Source of the DNA: Bolinopsis microptera
Lineage: Eukaryota; Ctenophora; Tentaculata; Lobata; Bolinopsidae
Reading direction: 5' to 3'
DNA: 64,000 bases
Assembly: GCF_026151205.1 (NCBI RefSeq)
Contig: NC_087076.1
Coordinates: 18,965,919-19,029,918, forward strand
Shown here: positions 13,907 through 25,900 of the stretch, piece after piece
Layout: each line of letters opens with the position of its first letter
Numbering within the stretch: position 1 is the stretch's first letter
The notes under the pieces: model-generated
What the model was told of the DNA's origin: nothing
Databases searched by the model: none
What the model saw: the letters and a program-made list of their open reading frames with translations, nothing else
Position numbers and translations under genes: made by a program

Positions 13907-16900
13907 TTCCGAGCGGCTTAATCAAGAAAACGGTAAGAGTTACGGGGCTGGTTTTTTTCGGTATAGTGCCTACAAAACTATGAGCTTATGAGGAAGCCAA
14001 ATGGTAAAGGTTTTTTAAATCGGTCGGTGGTAAGTGGTTGAATTGATGGTTTTGCATCACCATTTTATGTAATACTATAAAGCCCGTGGTTAATAGTATT
14101 CTTTGGTAGACAATTTTTATCGCATCAAAAAACATCTGTCACAACAACAAAGTATACAGCCCATTAAAATGTAGAATGCACTGAACACAACGAAAATTAC
14201 CACAAAACCGACCAAAATGTCGTTTTAACAATATTGCACGTGCACTTTTAACACCGTTACCATGGTTACTATGTAACTTCTTATTTTTCATCTAATTTGC
14301 ACGTGGGCGGTCGTACAGTGTACAAACCCGGTACCAAGATAATTCTCTGAATTATAATATAGACTAGAAAACCCGTGGTCGCAGGGAGGAACTAATAGTA
14401 TTCTTTGGCAGTCAGTTTAATTAGCTTCAAAAAGTATTCATCCCCACCGAAGATACAGCCGATTAAAGGATTAAAATATTGCTCCCACTAAACACAACGT
14501 AACAAAACCGATAAAAATGCCGTTCGCCAATCTTTACACGTGCACGTGCATGTAAAAACCCTCGTTACTATGGTTACTATGCAACTTCTATTTGTTTATT
14601 CTGTTTACCTAATTTGCACGTGGGCGGTCGTACAGCGTACAGTGTGCGTATAAAGATAATTCTCTGAATTATAAGTAAGACTAGAAAACCCGTGGTCACA
14701 GGGAGGAAGCTAATAGTATTTTTTGTTAAAGTGTTAATAAGTTTAAATCGCGTCAAAAAATATCCTACACAACCGAACATACAGCCAATTTAAATGTTGC
14801 TCGCACTAAACACAACGTAATATCAACAAAACTGATAAAAATGCCGTTTTAACAATCTTTGCACGTGCACATGTGTGTAATAACCCTCGTTACCATGGTT
14901 ACTACGCAAGTTCATATTTTTCGTCTGATTTGCACGTGGGCGGTCGTACAGTGTACAGTGTACATTGTACAAAGATAATTCTCTGAATTATAATATAGAC
15001 TAGAAAACCGTGGTCCCAGGGGGGAAACTAATATTGATAGTATTTTTTGTTAGTAAGTTTAAATCGCGTCAATAAAATATCCTACACAACCGAAGATACA
15101 GCCAATTAAAATGTTGCTCGTACTAAAAACAGCGTAATATCAACAAAACCGATCAAAATAACGTTAAAACAATCATTGCACGTGCACTTGCGTGTAACAA
15201 TCCTCGTTACCATGGTAACTACGCAACTTCCTATTTCTCATCTGATCGTACGTACAAAGATAATTCTCTGAATTATAATTATTTAATATAGATATAATAC
15301 CCCTTAATGAAACCTGTATTCAGTGTGTGTAATTTTAATTTAGCATTTTAACTAGTGTAGAACCATTTATAATTGTATACTAACATATGTACCGATTTTA
15401 GCCTGAAGATGACGTTGAAGCCGAAAATGTGCCTACATTCCTAACTTCCTGTTTCATTTGTCCTTGTTTCTTCCAACTGGATATTATCCAACTACCAGTT
15501 TTACCTTATGATCAGATTATAATCTAGATTTTTCGTTCCACTTGTTCCGCGGAAGGAGAGAAGTAGTATTGAGAAGCCAGGACTGTTCCGCAGAAGCAAT
15601 ATTAAGAGGAGTTAGCAGAATTGTAGACTTAGTGGAGAGATAAAAGACAATCGTGATAACTCGTGATAACTACTCCGTTTTATACTTATAGATCTAGATT
15701 GTAGAGTACGCTCTATAAAAGTATAAATATTAAATATCTACCACATACCACACTTTATATTATCACAAACGACTAGTAACCGAGTACCGGTCTAGAGATT
15801 TGGCTGCTGAACCGGAAACATGACAGTAAGATATCAATATATTTTCCTGTAAGCTAGACCAGAACTGAGTGGTAAACAGGACAATTAAAACTATACTGAA
15901 AGGTTCTGGAATTTCTAACCGCTGGTTGCTAGATTAGGGGCCTGTCATGATATCATGGATCGCTTAGATTCCACCAGGATCTGGTAGTTACTTACTTGGG
16001 TTACTTGGGTTGGGTTCCGAGCTACAGTGCTACCAGGCCAAGAATGTCTTGCATCTCCACCGCCAATCTAGTCCTCATAATTCTGCGGCCTCTATGTATC
16101 GTTATCTCGCACAACTCCGTAAGACGTCACGTGATTTTGAGCCTGAGCCTTGAGGGCACGTAACTGTTACGTCACCAGAGCTTGTTCTTCGTTTCCCGCT
16201 AATTGGACCAGATGTGTTCCTGATCATCATAAGCATGAATCATCAATCAAGAGACAGGAGTGGCAAGATCAAAAGGAAATCGCGGCACGTGCAGAATCGC
16301 GATTTTCCCACTCCCTGCGACAAATCGCGATTTTTGACGTTTGCCGAGATAGACAAACAGATCTTCGCGACAAATTGCGATTATTCCAGTTCTCTGAGGA
16401 CCAAATTTGCGCATTCTCCTTTAAATCCGAGGGCAAAATATCACGTTCTTTATAATTATATTGAACTTATCACATCCACAGCCTTTCGAATGTAGCTGTA
16501 CGGACCGAAAAAGTATTTTCGGCTCATAATGCTCAGGGAAGCATGAAACATAAACAAAAGTAGTTTCCAGAAAAACTTTGAAAATAATTTCGATTTAGAA
16601 AATTTTCGGTCCGAGTCAATCTCGATAGGTACAAGAAAAGTGCCTCAATATGTAAGTTACACTCCTTGTTTCTATATAAACATAACTTTTATAATAATTC
16701 TTACGTAATAATTATAATAATTTTCTATTATCACTAGAAGCCGCACAGAGCTACTATCTACACACAAACCAACTAGTAATTTTTATTACCCTAATCCTAT
16801 GAACCAGTTCATCCCTAATTCATAATTCGTGTAACAACATCATGAAGAAGAGTCTGTTTAGATCTTAATACTTAAGATTATTAATGTAGATGCTATTTTT

Positions 16901-19900
16901 TGACTAACGAGCCTGTCGCTCCCTAATCTATCTATACTCACAAGCTAGTTAACGAATTTATGACATCTAACTTAGCTATATATTATTAGTAATGGTCATC
17001 AAAATAAGTTTATAACAATGTCGATATTTTGGTAAATTTCTAGCTTCTGTCAGAAAATAAATTTACGGTTTCTATAATAGGGAGTGATTAGATATAAACT
17101 ACAGTACAGCTGTACTTACACCCACATTCACAAGCATGCAAGCTCACCTGGTCCAATTAGCGGGAAATGGAGAACAAGCTCTGGTGACGTCACAGTTACG
17201 TGCCCTCAGGCTCATAATCACGTGACCTCAGACCCAATCAATTGGGTTCTGGCCTGGTCAGCCCCCTGTCACCCGATCTTGAGGTGACGTACGACACCTC
17301 GTTAACCCAATCAATGTCTGGAAGGCTGCAAATTTTCACATGCCCAACTCACAAGGGTCTTACGGAGTTGTGCGAGTTAACGATACATAGAGGCTGCAGA
17401 ATTATGAGGACTACCAGATCCTGGTGGAACCTAAGCGATCCCTGATATCATGACAGGCCCTATTGCTAGATGTCAGAAAATTTGTTATCTGCCATTGAAC
17501 CCTGTGATACTATGATGAGGACCCGGCAATAGCCGTTGGATTACAAGCAGAAATTATTTGTCGAACTAGAGTACGCTACCTGGACTCCAGTTCGACACGT
17601 ACCGAAGTTCGACAGGGGTGACATCTGGCGAACTTAAATTGTCAAACTATATTGCGTGTCGAACTAGAGTACGTAAATCCATATACGCTCTACTGAAACT
17701 TTGGTCTGCTTTTAAATTAGTCGCCGAAAAATTTAGCCTCAATAAGTTTGGGTTACAACAATTTTTGTCAAAATTATAACTAAATTTATGGAAGACTAAA
17801 TTTTTCGTTCTAACGGTAACCATCATCCACAGGGACTCAAACTTCGTGGTAAACGAAGTCACACTGAAGACGCCTGCTATATCAGCTACTGTTGGACTAG
17901 CTACTTGTTCTAACGGATCAATTCCTCACAGCAGTATTGAATGCGGTAAGTGTACTGAAATCTTCTGTTCCTCTGCTGTGAATAAACTGGGGGCCTAATG
18001 TTCGGTAAGCCTCACAAAATTCCGTCCCCTTTCCCCAGTCCCAAAAATGTTTTACAATTTAATGAACTTTGCAGTGTCCTGCTCGAAAGGGTGGTACAGC
18101 AACGGGAAAACATGTGAGATCTGCCCAAAGAACGAGTTCCAAGACATAGCTGCACAAACGTTCTGTCAAAAGTGCCCTGATGGTACCCAAACTCTTGGTA
18201 TAGGTTCCACTTCCAAGGAACAGTGTGTCAAGATATGTACTGTGCCACCCATCTACTTTGGTGTATCCTACCCTCCCTCCGGTTATGAGGTAGGATATCT
18301 TGTTCTAACATCAAAGAATTTAGGACACTTTAATGTTAATTAACATGAGCATCGGCCATCCAAATCTAGTTGCTGGTGATTTTGAACCACATTAGATTTT
18401 CTCCCGCAAGATCAAGCGTTCTTGATGTTATGGATTTCAGGATTTGTATCATCTACAATGTTTTATTTAACAGTTTAGCAATTTCATAACAGTAGATAAA
18501 AACAAAATGTCGACGATATATTTCCTACAGGTGGAAGAGGGAACACCGATATCTCTATCGTGTAACGAGTACTATTCCATCGATTATGCGAGACATGCGA
18601 CAGTCGCTTGTGCCTCTTCGCTTCCCAAGCATCAGTGCTCATGTCAGTTGATGTGTTAATCTAGGCGTTAAACTTTAAATACATAAATCTGGGTCGTAAA
18701 AAATGTAATTTAAATTTTTCCAAATTTAATAACTGAATAATATTGTACTTGTTATAGCTGAAACTGCATTTCAAAAAACAATATCCATAGTTCAACCCTC
18801 ACTTTTTCACTGCACTCTTTCCACATAATAAAATGTAATTTTCACGTGACTAAAAGTAGACTATCATCACAGACGTGACTGCGCAAGGCAAGGCATTGGT
18901 CTACGAGGGAGATAACGCAACGATATCTTGTAGGATGCAGAGAAAAACATTTCAGGCTCGCAGCCAGCGAGTACGTCCGGCCTTTTCTCTTACCGCAAAC
19001 CGTACGTTAACTTACATTATTATACACAAATACAAAGCGAATTGATTTGTTACAAATCTCTCCAAATTACTATCTAATTAATATAACCCTACAAAAATCT
19101 CTTAAATACCAACATTTTCTAATTGGATATCATCTCAGTAATGCTTTTGGTAAAGATGATTGGCTTCACGCTCAAACTAGACCAAATGCCTCAAAGAACT
19201 ACATTTTCGGTCCTGTCGTGGTAGACACGTACAACACCCAGTTGGACCTTCGTCAAACTCTTAAAGAAGAGGTGCGTATGTGATGTTGTTATACAGCTGA
19301 TGTTGTTATACAGCTGTTATATATAACTGTTATATATACAAACTATATATAGTTTGCTGTGTGTGCCACCAAATAAACTAACATCGTGAGGTGTGTTATT
19401 ATTAACATGTATCGGAGAATTGTGTGATAGAAGAATTCTGTGTAACCACATCAATATTGTACGTGGAAAACTAGCTTTTCCTAGGTGGCTAAGTGCTCAG
19501 TGAATTATAGACAGTGAATAAATAGACGAGTATGACTATAACTGTTAGTTAAGACTAGTTCTACGTTATATAAATCAAGTGTAGTAGTTACATGGTGCAA
19601 CTGTTATAAATCTATAGCTGAAATGTTTATGACAACAAAATCCTTTCCCCGAACATTTTCACTCAGGCAGAGTAAAGGTATCTTGTAAAGGTGTATTGTA
19701 AAGGTGTATTGTAAAGGTATATTGTAAAGGTGCGGTAGATTGTAGGTAGCATTTTCCCAATCACACGAATGATTTTACAGGACCAATATGTAGTCTATAA
19801 CGTGACACTAACGTTACTGAACCTGAACTCTGAGTACCACGATGGGCACTATTTCTGTGGTCTTGGTGACGAGTGGAGCAGTAACCATATCATGATCAGT

Positions 19901-22900
19901 GTTATAGGTATGTTATATATACTGCTATAGGTACGTTATATACTGCTATAGGTACGTTAAATACTGCTATAGGTATGTTATATATACTGCTATAGGTATG
20001 TTATATACTGCTATAGGTATGTTATATACTGCTATAGGTATGTTATATACTGCTATAGGTATGTTATATACTTATAATTATATTTGGTATAGGTATGTTA
20101 TATACTTATAATTGTATTTGGTATAGGTATAAGTATGTCATAAATACTTATACTGACATCTCAGGGGTAAGTAACCAGGACCAACAAAAGTTTTAGCTCG
20201 TTTGGATTTCTTTAAATTAGAAGATTCTCTGTGACAGACCATCACAATTGTTCTCCATTTCACGCTAACTTCTCTCCGCTGAAGCCCCTGATTTGACTCA
20301 CCCTATCTCAGGAGTAAACTTGAATCAGCCGGATCCAGTAATGGTGGGTAAACCAGTAACACTGCATTGTGTAGCAGATAGTCCTGACGCATTTACTGGT
20401 AACCCTGAGGTTAACTGGTTCTACGCACATAACGGCTCTAAGTTCACCAACGGCATCGAATCTGGTAAACCAGAGTTAACCCTTACTACTACTACTTATT
20501 AATAATTAACTTTATTTTATCGGTTTACTTAATTCTGAGTAGCTAGACTGTTCATGCAAAGGGTTTCTGTAAATGCATTCAAAGACACATGACATATTCA
20601 GACCACACAAAATCTATATAGCTTCACTCATGATAACATGACTGGGACGGAATTATTTTCAAAACCTTTTAATTTACTTTAAAATAACAGGTACTAGCGG
20701 TCAACCCCTGATAAGCAAATACAAGATAAAATCAGTCAGTGTAGATGACTGGGGACCGTATCAGTGTAAGGGAACGTACATTGGTAACCAGCCGGACACA
20801 CACAAATCCAACATAGTCTACCTCTATGTCAGAGGTATGTGTCTTCAAACAGGGTCTATAATTCAAGTGACATCATAAAACTGAATTTTATTTAATTGGC
20901 GTTTTACTAGAACAGAACGTTTAAACTAAATTAAAGTTATAAGGAAAAGTGCTTGATGATTGTTGTGTAAAATATAACACGGTGTGGAGTGTGGGCTGTG
21001 GGCAGCATATGTTTCAAAGACTCACTTGTAATTTCGCGTTGTCTTTAAGGTTTCCTGGAGGATCCTGTGAGCACGTACGCTAAGATTGGAGCGACTGTGT
21101 CGATATCGTGCGTAGCAATCGGAGATCAGATGGCTACCATCACTTGGTTCGTCAACGGAACGAGAGTAAGTGATTTCTTTCAGGTAGCCTATCATTTCCA
21201 TCTTATCCACTTGATGGATAACTGACTGTTTTATTGGTGACAGCTTGATGAGGACAATACTTTTTGCAACCATTCTGCAGTGTAACTTGTGAGACATCTT
21301 AACCTTCATTCTGTTCCACAGGCGAGCTCTGGTTTAGAGGCAATAACGTACGATGACACATGGAAGAAGACAACAAACACGCTACATTTCCCGTCCGCTT
21401 CAGATTTCAGCAGCGGGACCTACAAGTGCCAAGCTTACTGGGGAGTAAACAAAACGGGGGATAACGAGGTGTATTCCAACGATGCTGTGCTTCTCATCAG
21501 AGGTATGTGACATTTGTGCAGTCCTGTAGTTGGGCTTCTTCTCTCGTTTTTCGTTTGTAAGCAGTAAGGTAGCGTTTAAATGTGAAGGATTGAACGATGG
21601 TGGTTATTAAGCGATAGAAACCGAAAAGTTAGCATGACAAATGTAATGACAATAACTAAACAAGTATAAAGCTGAAAGATCCAGGGTTTATTGTAAGATG
21701 TTCACTTGAAGACTTTTCCAACTTCCTCATTTGGCTATACTATGGTATTTTGGCGAAATTGTAATTTCACCATATGCTGTAGACTAAATTATTGGTAGTA
21801 ATTTATTGAAGTTTTTATTGTTTTTAACTTGTTGAACCATGGGTGTCATCACTCCCAAGGGGGTTTGTGCCACAGTGGTTGCTATGGGGTTCGTTTTTGT
21901 TGTGGCCGCAATTTTTCTGGGCCTTGACTTGAAACCGAATGAGCGAGGTAAATTACAACATATTTAGACTTTATAATCATCGAGTCACACTGATACTATG
22001 TATATATATGTATTGTATTGTTATAGTGTTTAGTATGCACTATAACAATAGTCAATACATAAGAAGGTTGACTGCACATTTATAAACTTGTAAACTGAAC
22101 TGTTAGCTTATCAAGCGTGGGAAAACTTAAACAATGACCACTAAGCAGGTGACAACAGTACCGATCACTGACTCAATTTACCATGTTTAGATGTTGGAGT
22201 GGAGAAGAACCCAGAAAATCAGTACGTGACTCTGGGATCTAACGCCGTGTTCTCCTGCGTTGCTACTGCTCCTCAAGGCGAAGTACGTTCACCCACTCTT
22301 GAGTTAGATAATAACGATCATTGTGGGAGTAATGAGTATCCATATATTTTTAAAACTAATTTTACATCCCTATAATTATAGTGGTTAGTAATTAGTGAGT
22401 TATTAATAACCATTAACCAATCATTATCAACCTACTAACTGTTTCCAGGCAATTTCGTCAATCACATGGTTCAAGGAGGGGTCCTCCACCGTTATCACTA
22501 CCGGAATTGCAGACGATAAGAAAACAAGTGGAAACAGGACGACTACAATGACCATTTCTAAAGTAAGAAAACGTTCCTCTGGGAGTGTCAGAGTTCGTTT
22601 GAGTGGTCTGAGAAGCCTCCCACTTCTCAGCTTAAGTTATTTTTACAATCTCAGTTAAGTTATCATTCTTATCACTATTCACTGCTAATACTAGGTCGGA
22701 ACTAAGTCCGATCTACGCCAGATAACCCCCTCCATACATCCCTGTCCCGCGTAAGGGTTCGCAGTTTTCCGACTTCCTCATCTCTTACTTCTTAACTTCT
22801 TTGACAGCCTCTTATAACTGTCTGATCAAAATCATTGGTTATTCCACCAAGTGATTTAGAAAATAACCGTTAACAGCTCATTTAACTCAGGTGACATTTG

Positions 22901-25900
22901 GAGATGCTGGTGTTTATTTCTGCAAAGTTCGGTACACGCGCGTGAGTGTTGGGGTTATCCCCAGTCTTAGAGCGACCTTGTTCATACGGGGTATTAGTAA
23001 AGATCCTGTCAACTCTTACGGTGTTGTGGGCGAGAAGTCCACTATTTCTTGTACCATCGGGGGAGACAAACCTGAAAAGGTAGGGATTGTTACGGCTGTT
23101 TGGCTGAACATTGCACGATATGGTACTAGAAACCAACGAGAGTGGATGAAAAAAATAGCTCAGAACTTTGACGTTTGTGCAATAATTTCCAATAATTCAA
23201 ACTCTTACTAATTTTTACACCGTGGTTCTTATAACGGGAGGTTAATAATACGAGCTACTTGTCTGCAGGTGGTATGGACGAAGGTGGCTGCCACAGGGAA
23301 CACTCAACTCACAGATTCCTCAATAATCATCCAATCTGTCTCCGGGTATGTGTCCTTATATTATCAAACAATATTGATATGAATACTGCCCTAGTTATAA
23401 ATTCTGCCCATTGTAAAACCTTCTATGAGGGAAATTATAAAGATATACACATCTTAAATTTCCAGGAATCAAATACCTTACATATTATTATATACCCTTA
23501 TAAAAATTATTATAGACCCTTATATAATATGTATTATTATATATTATGCCAGACAATAACCATACATATTACGAGACAAGACAAACGCGCCATTTTAAAG
23601 CGCAAGAAGGATTAGAACGTACTACATTAAATAAACTCCTTCTGTAGCGTCTTCAATAAATGTAATAGATTTGTAGTGTTGTAATTAGCTGTTTAAAAGG
23701 CAGTTGAATAATCCAACCTGAGAGTAATTAAAGACTACAAATTGTTCAACTTAATTGCGGTGTTATTTTTCTCCGAATTTGCCGCACATAAAAAAGGTTT
23801 ACTGTTAATGTATATTTTGCAGGTGCAGAATCGCTATTTGCAAAATATTACCGCACCTACATGTTACCTCTGGGCCTTTTAATTCTCGCAATAATAATGC
23901 AAATTCCTCAACCCCCAGATATGACGAAAGCAAACAAACAAGTTTTGGAGTGCTGGCTTACACAAACCCGACCATTGCAACTGACTCTGGTGAATACTAT
24001 TGCACCGCATTCTGGACCACTTCAACCACAACTCAGATTAGCTCCAATAAAGCTTTCTGGTCGTTGTATGGTATAGAGTTGAAGCCTGCTATTGGAGTTC
24101 TAGACAGTACAGCCACTATGACCTGCAATGTTAATGCGATCAGTGACCCTGATGCTATTTCGTGGTACAGGCAGGGAAATTACCTACCAGACCAGCCTGA
24201 GAAACCTAAATACGAGGTTAGGAAAATGTGGTTTTTGTCTGATAGTCAACAGACTGCTTTTTTACGTGTTACTAATAAGACTTAGAGGAGGAGGAACATC
24301 AAAAACGATAGCTAGAAATTTTAAATGGGGAATTGTAAAATATGAAATATAGGGAAAAATACTACACAATACTACACAATACTATACAATTTTATTTGTT
24401 ATTTGGATTTAATTATGACACAGCGATGTTCTATGCCACCGATATTAGCATAAACAATTTCATTTTATTTTAATCCCTCCTTGCAGACGTCAACCAAATC
24501 AGCAGTCAGCAAATACGTCATAAAAAAAGCTGATACATTCGACTTTTCCTTCTACTCTTGTCAAGCTGCCTGGGACGGCTTCACAGTCCAAGCTAACTCC
24601 AAAACTGTGGAACTTCAACAGATGAGTGAGTATTAATAACGTAGATATTGCTCCCGTATAAAGGATTGCTATATTAATTTTAAAAGCTCAACGTCAGTAT
24701 CACTGAAGTTTGTGTTTTCTTTGATTTTCCATACTCTCCCTAAGTGTTGTGACCAACATGTTATTCCATTACAGGGATCCTAGCACCTGCAGACAGCATT
24801 ACCCGAGTATTGGGTGGCACTGCTACCTTTGTCTTGTACGCCTCTCGAGCTCTCAATGTGGTTAACGGAGCGGAACCTACTACGGAGTGGTCTGTGGGTG
24901 GAATTAAGCGAACATGGGCGGACGATGCTCGGATCAAGGAGACGGTCAGTTTATAAGTTGAGGGTCGGGGGGGGGGGGCGTGATTTTTCAATAACTTGTA
25001 TTAAGCCTTTATTGTGACATTTGAGCAAGCCTTTGGTGCCTAACCATATTTACACTTTTTGCCAAAGATTAAACATCCCATAGTAGGGTGTTTTAAGACG
25101 TAAGCGCTCATTTTATATAGCATTTCAGGGGTTTAAATTTGTAAATTAATTAATTAATTAATTAATTAATTCATAACTTCAGAGGGAGTCAGATGAATAC
25201 CTAGGAATACCAGCGTGGAAATATACGTTAGTTATCAACAATCTCTCACTCTCAGATCATGGCACCTACGAGGTATTTTTTTAAAGTAATACTTTTCATA
25301 GGTTATGAAATTGGCTGCTTGATACAACGATATGGGTGTCGAAATGTCCAAAAACCAAAATTATTCATCAGGTTAAAGTGCAATATGGATCGGTTGGTTA
25401 TGTTACCTCTTCGCCATCGAATCTTTTTGTTGAGGGCATCAAGAATTCTGCCATGACAAAGGATGCTTACGGAGTTAAGGGTACTACTGTCACACTTGTT
25501 TGTGTTATAGAAAAACAAAGCACCACAGCTGTTGATTGGTATGTATATTCAATATTTTTTAAGTTTTCATTTGTTTTTTCAATTCAATATTGATCCATTA
25601 CGTTTTTGAGTATTTCATTCCACGAGTTTTCGCCAGTATCAAAAATTATGGCAATATAACAACCTTCTTACATATCTAAATTATACTCTGCTACATCCTG
25701 ACATGCTCCAAAATCTACCGGGCAATCTCTTCGGCAGACATAGACAAAATGTACATTAAAAAGACAAAATGTACATAAAATATGGCTGAAAATATAAATT
25801 AAATCCCCTGGCTCAGTATCTTACTAACTTAATGGCCTAATTCAGGTACAAAAACGACACCAAACTCAGCTCCTCAAACAGCAAGACAACCACCTCATAC

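Larger units (their letters stand above)
13156..15609. mobile_element. 2.4-kb insertion in crystallin cassette C, flanked by 44-bp direct repeats, with inner inverted repeats
   Basis: A 44-bp phrase containing GAGAAGCCAGGA and CAGAAGCAATATTAAGAGG occurs at 13156-13199 and again at 15566-15609 with two mismatches. Inside, about 13545-13790 is repeated inversely at about 15295-15520. Both arms carry the hairpin-forming phrase GCCTGAAGATG with GCGTTGACGCCGAAA-like sequence. No transposase is visible. Cassettes A and B lack this segment. It is probably a non-autonomous foldback element carrying a tandem-repeat core. Confidence 0.6.
6840..17600. repeat. Triplicated ~2.3-kb beta/gamma-crystallin cassette array
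   Basis: Three direct copies of one segment lie within a single receptor intron. Body A is about 7165-9180 and body B about 9471-11510. Body C starts near 11803 and ends near 17600, but is split by two insertions. Bodies are separated by spacers rich in TTTTTGAG-type phrases (6840-7140, 9211-9452, 11543-11784). The spacers are bounded by long poly-C (7143-7164) or poly-G (9180-9211, 11511-11542) runs. Each body carries a minus-strand crystallin gene. A and B are nearly identical over their length, so they duplicated recently; C is more diverged and retains the complete gene. Confidence 0.85.

Noticed and set aside
16150..16495. Overlapping ~100-residue frames inside the Mutator-like element
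   Set aside because: Codon content and motifs do not match a transposase; they span the inverted arm and core.
21503..21838. Gene boundary separating an upstream secreted Ig gene from a downstream receptor
   Set aside because: No poly(A) signal or convincing terminal exon seen; phases allow exon 27 to join exon 28. Kept only as an alternative.
23826..23915. Shared phrase ATATTACCGCACCTACATGT also at about 4330
   Set aside because: A dispersed intronic repeat fragment; too short to classify as an element.
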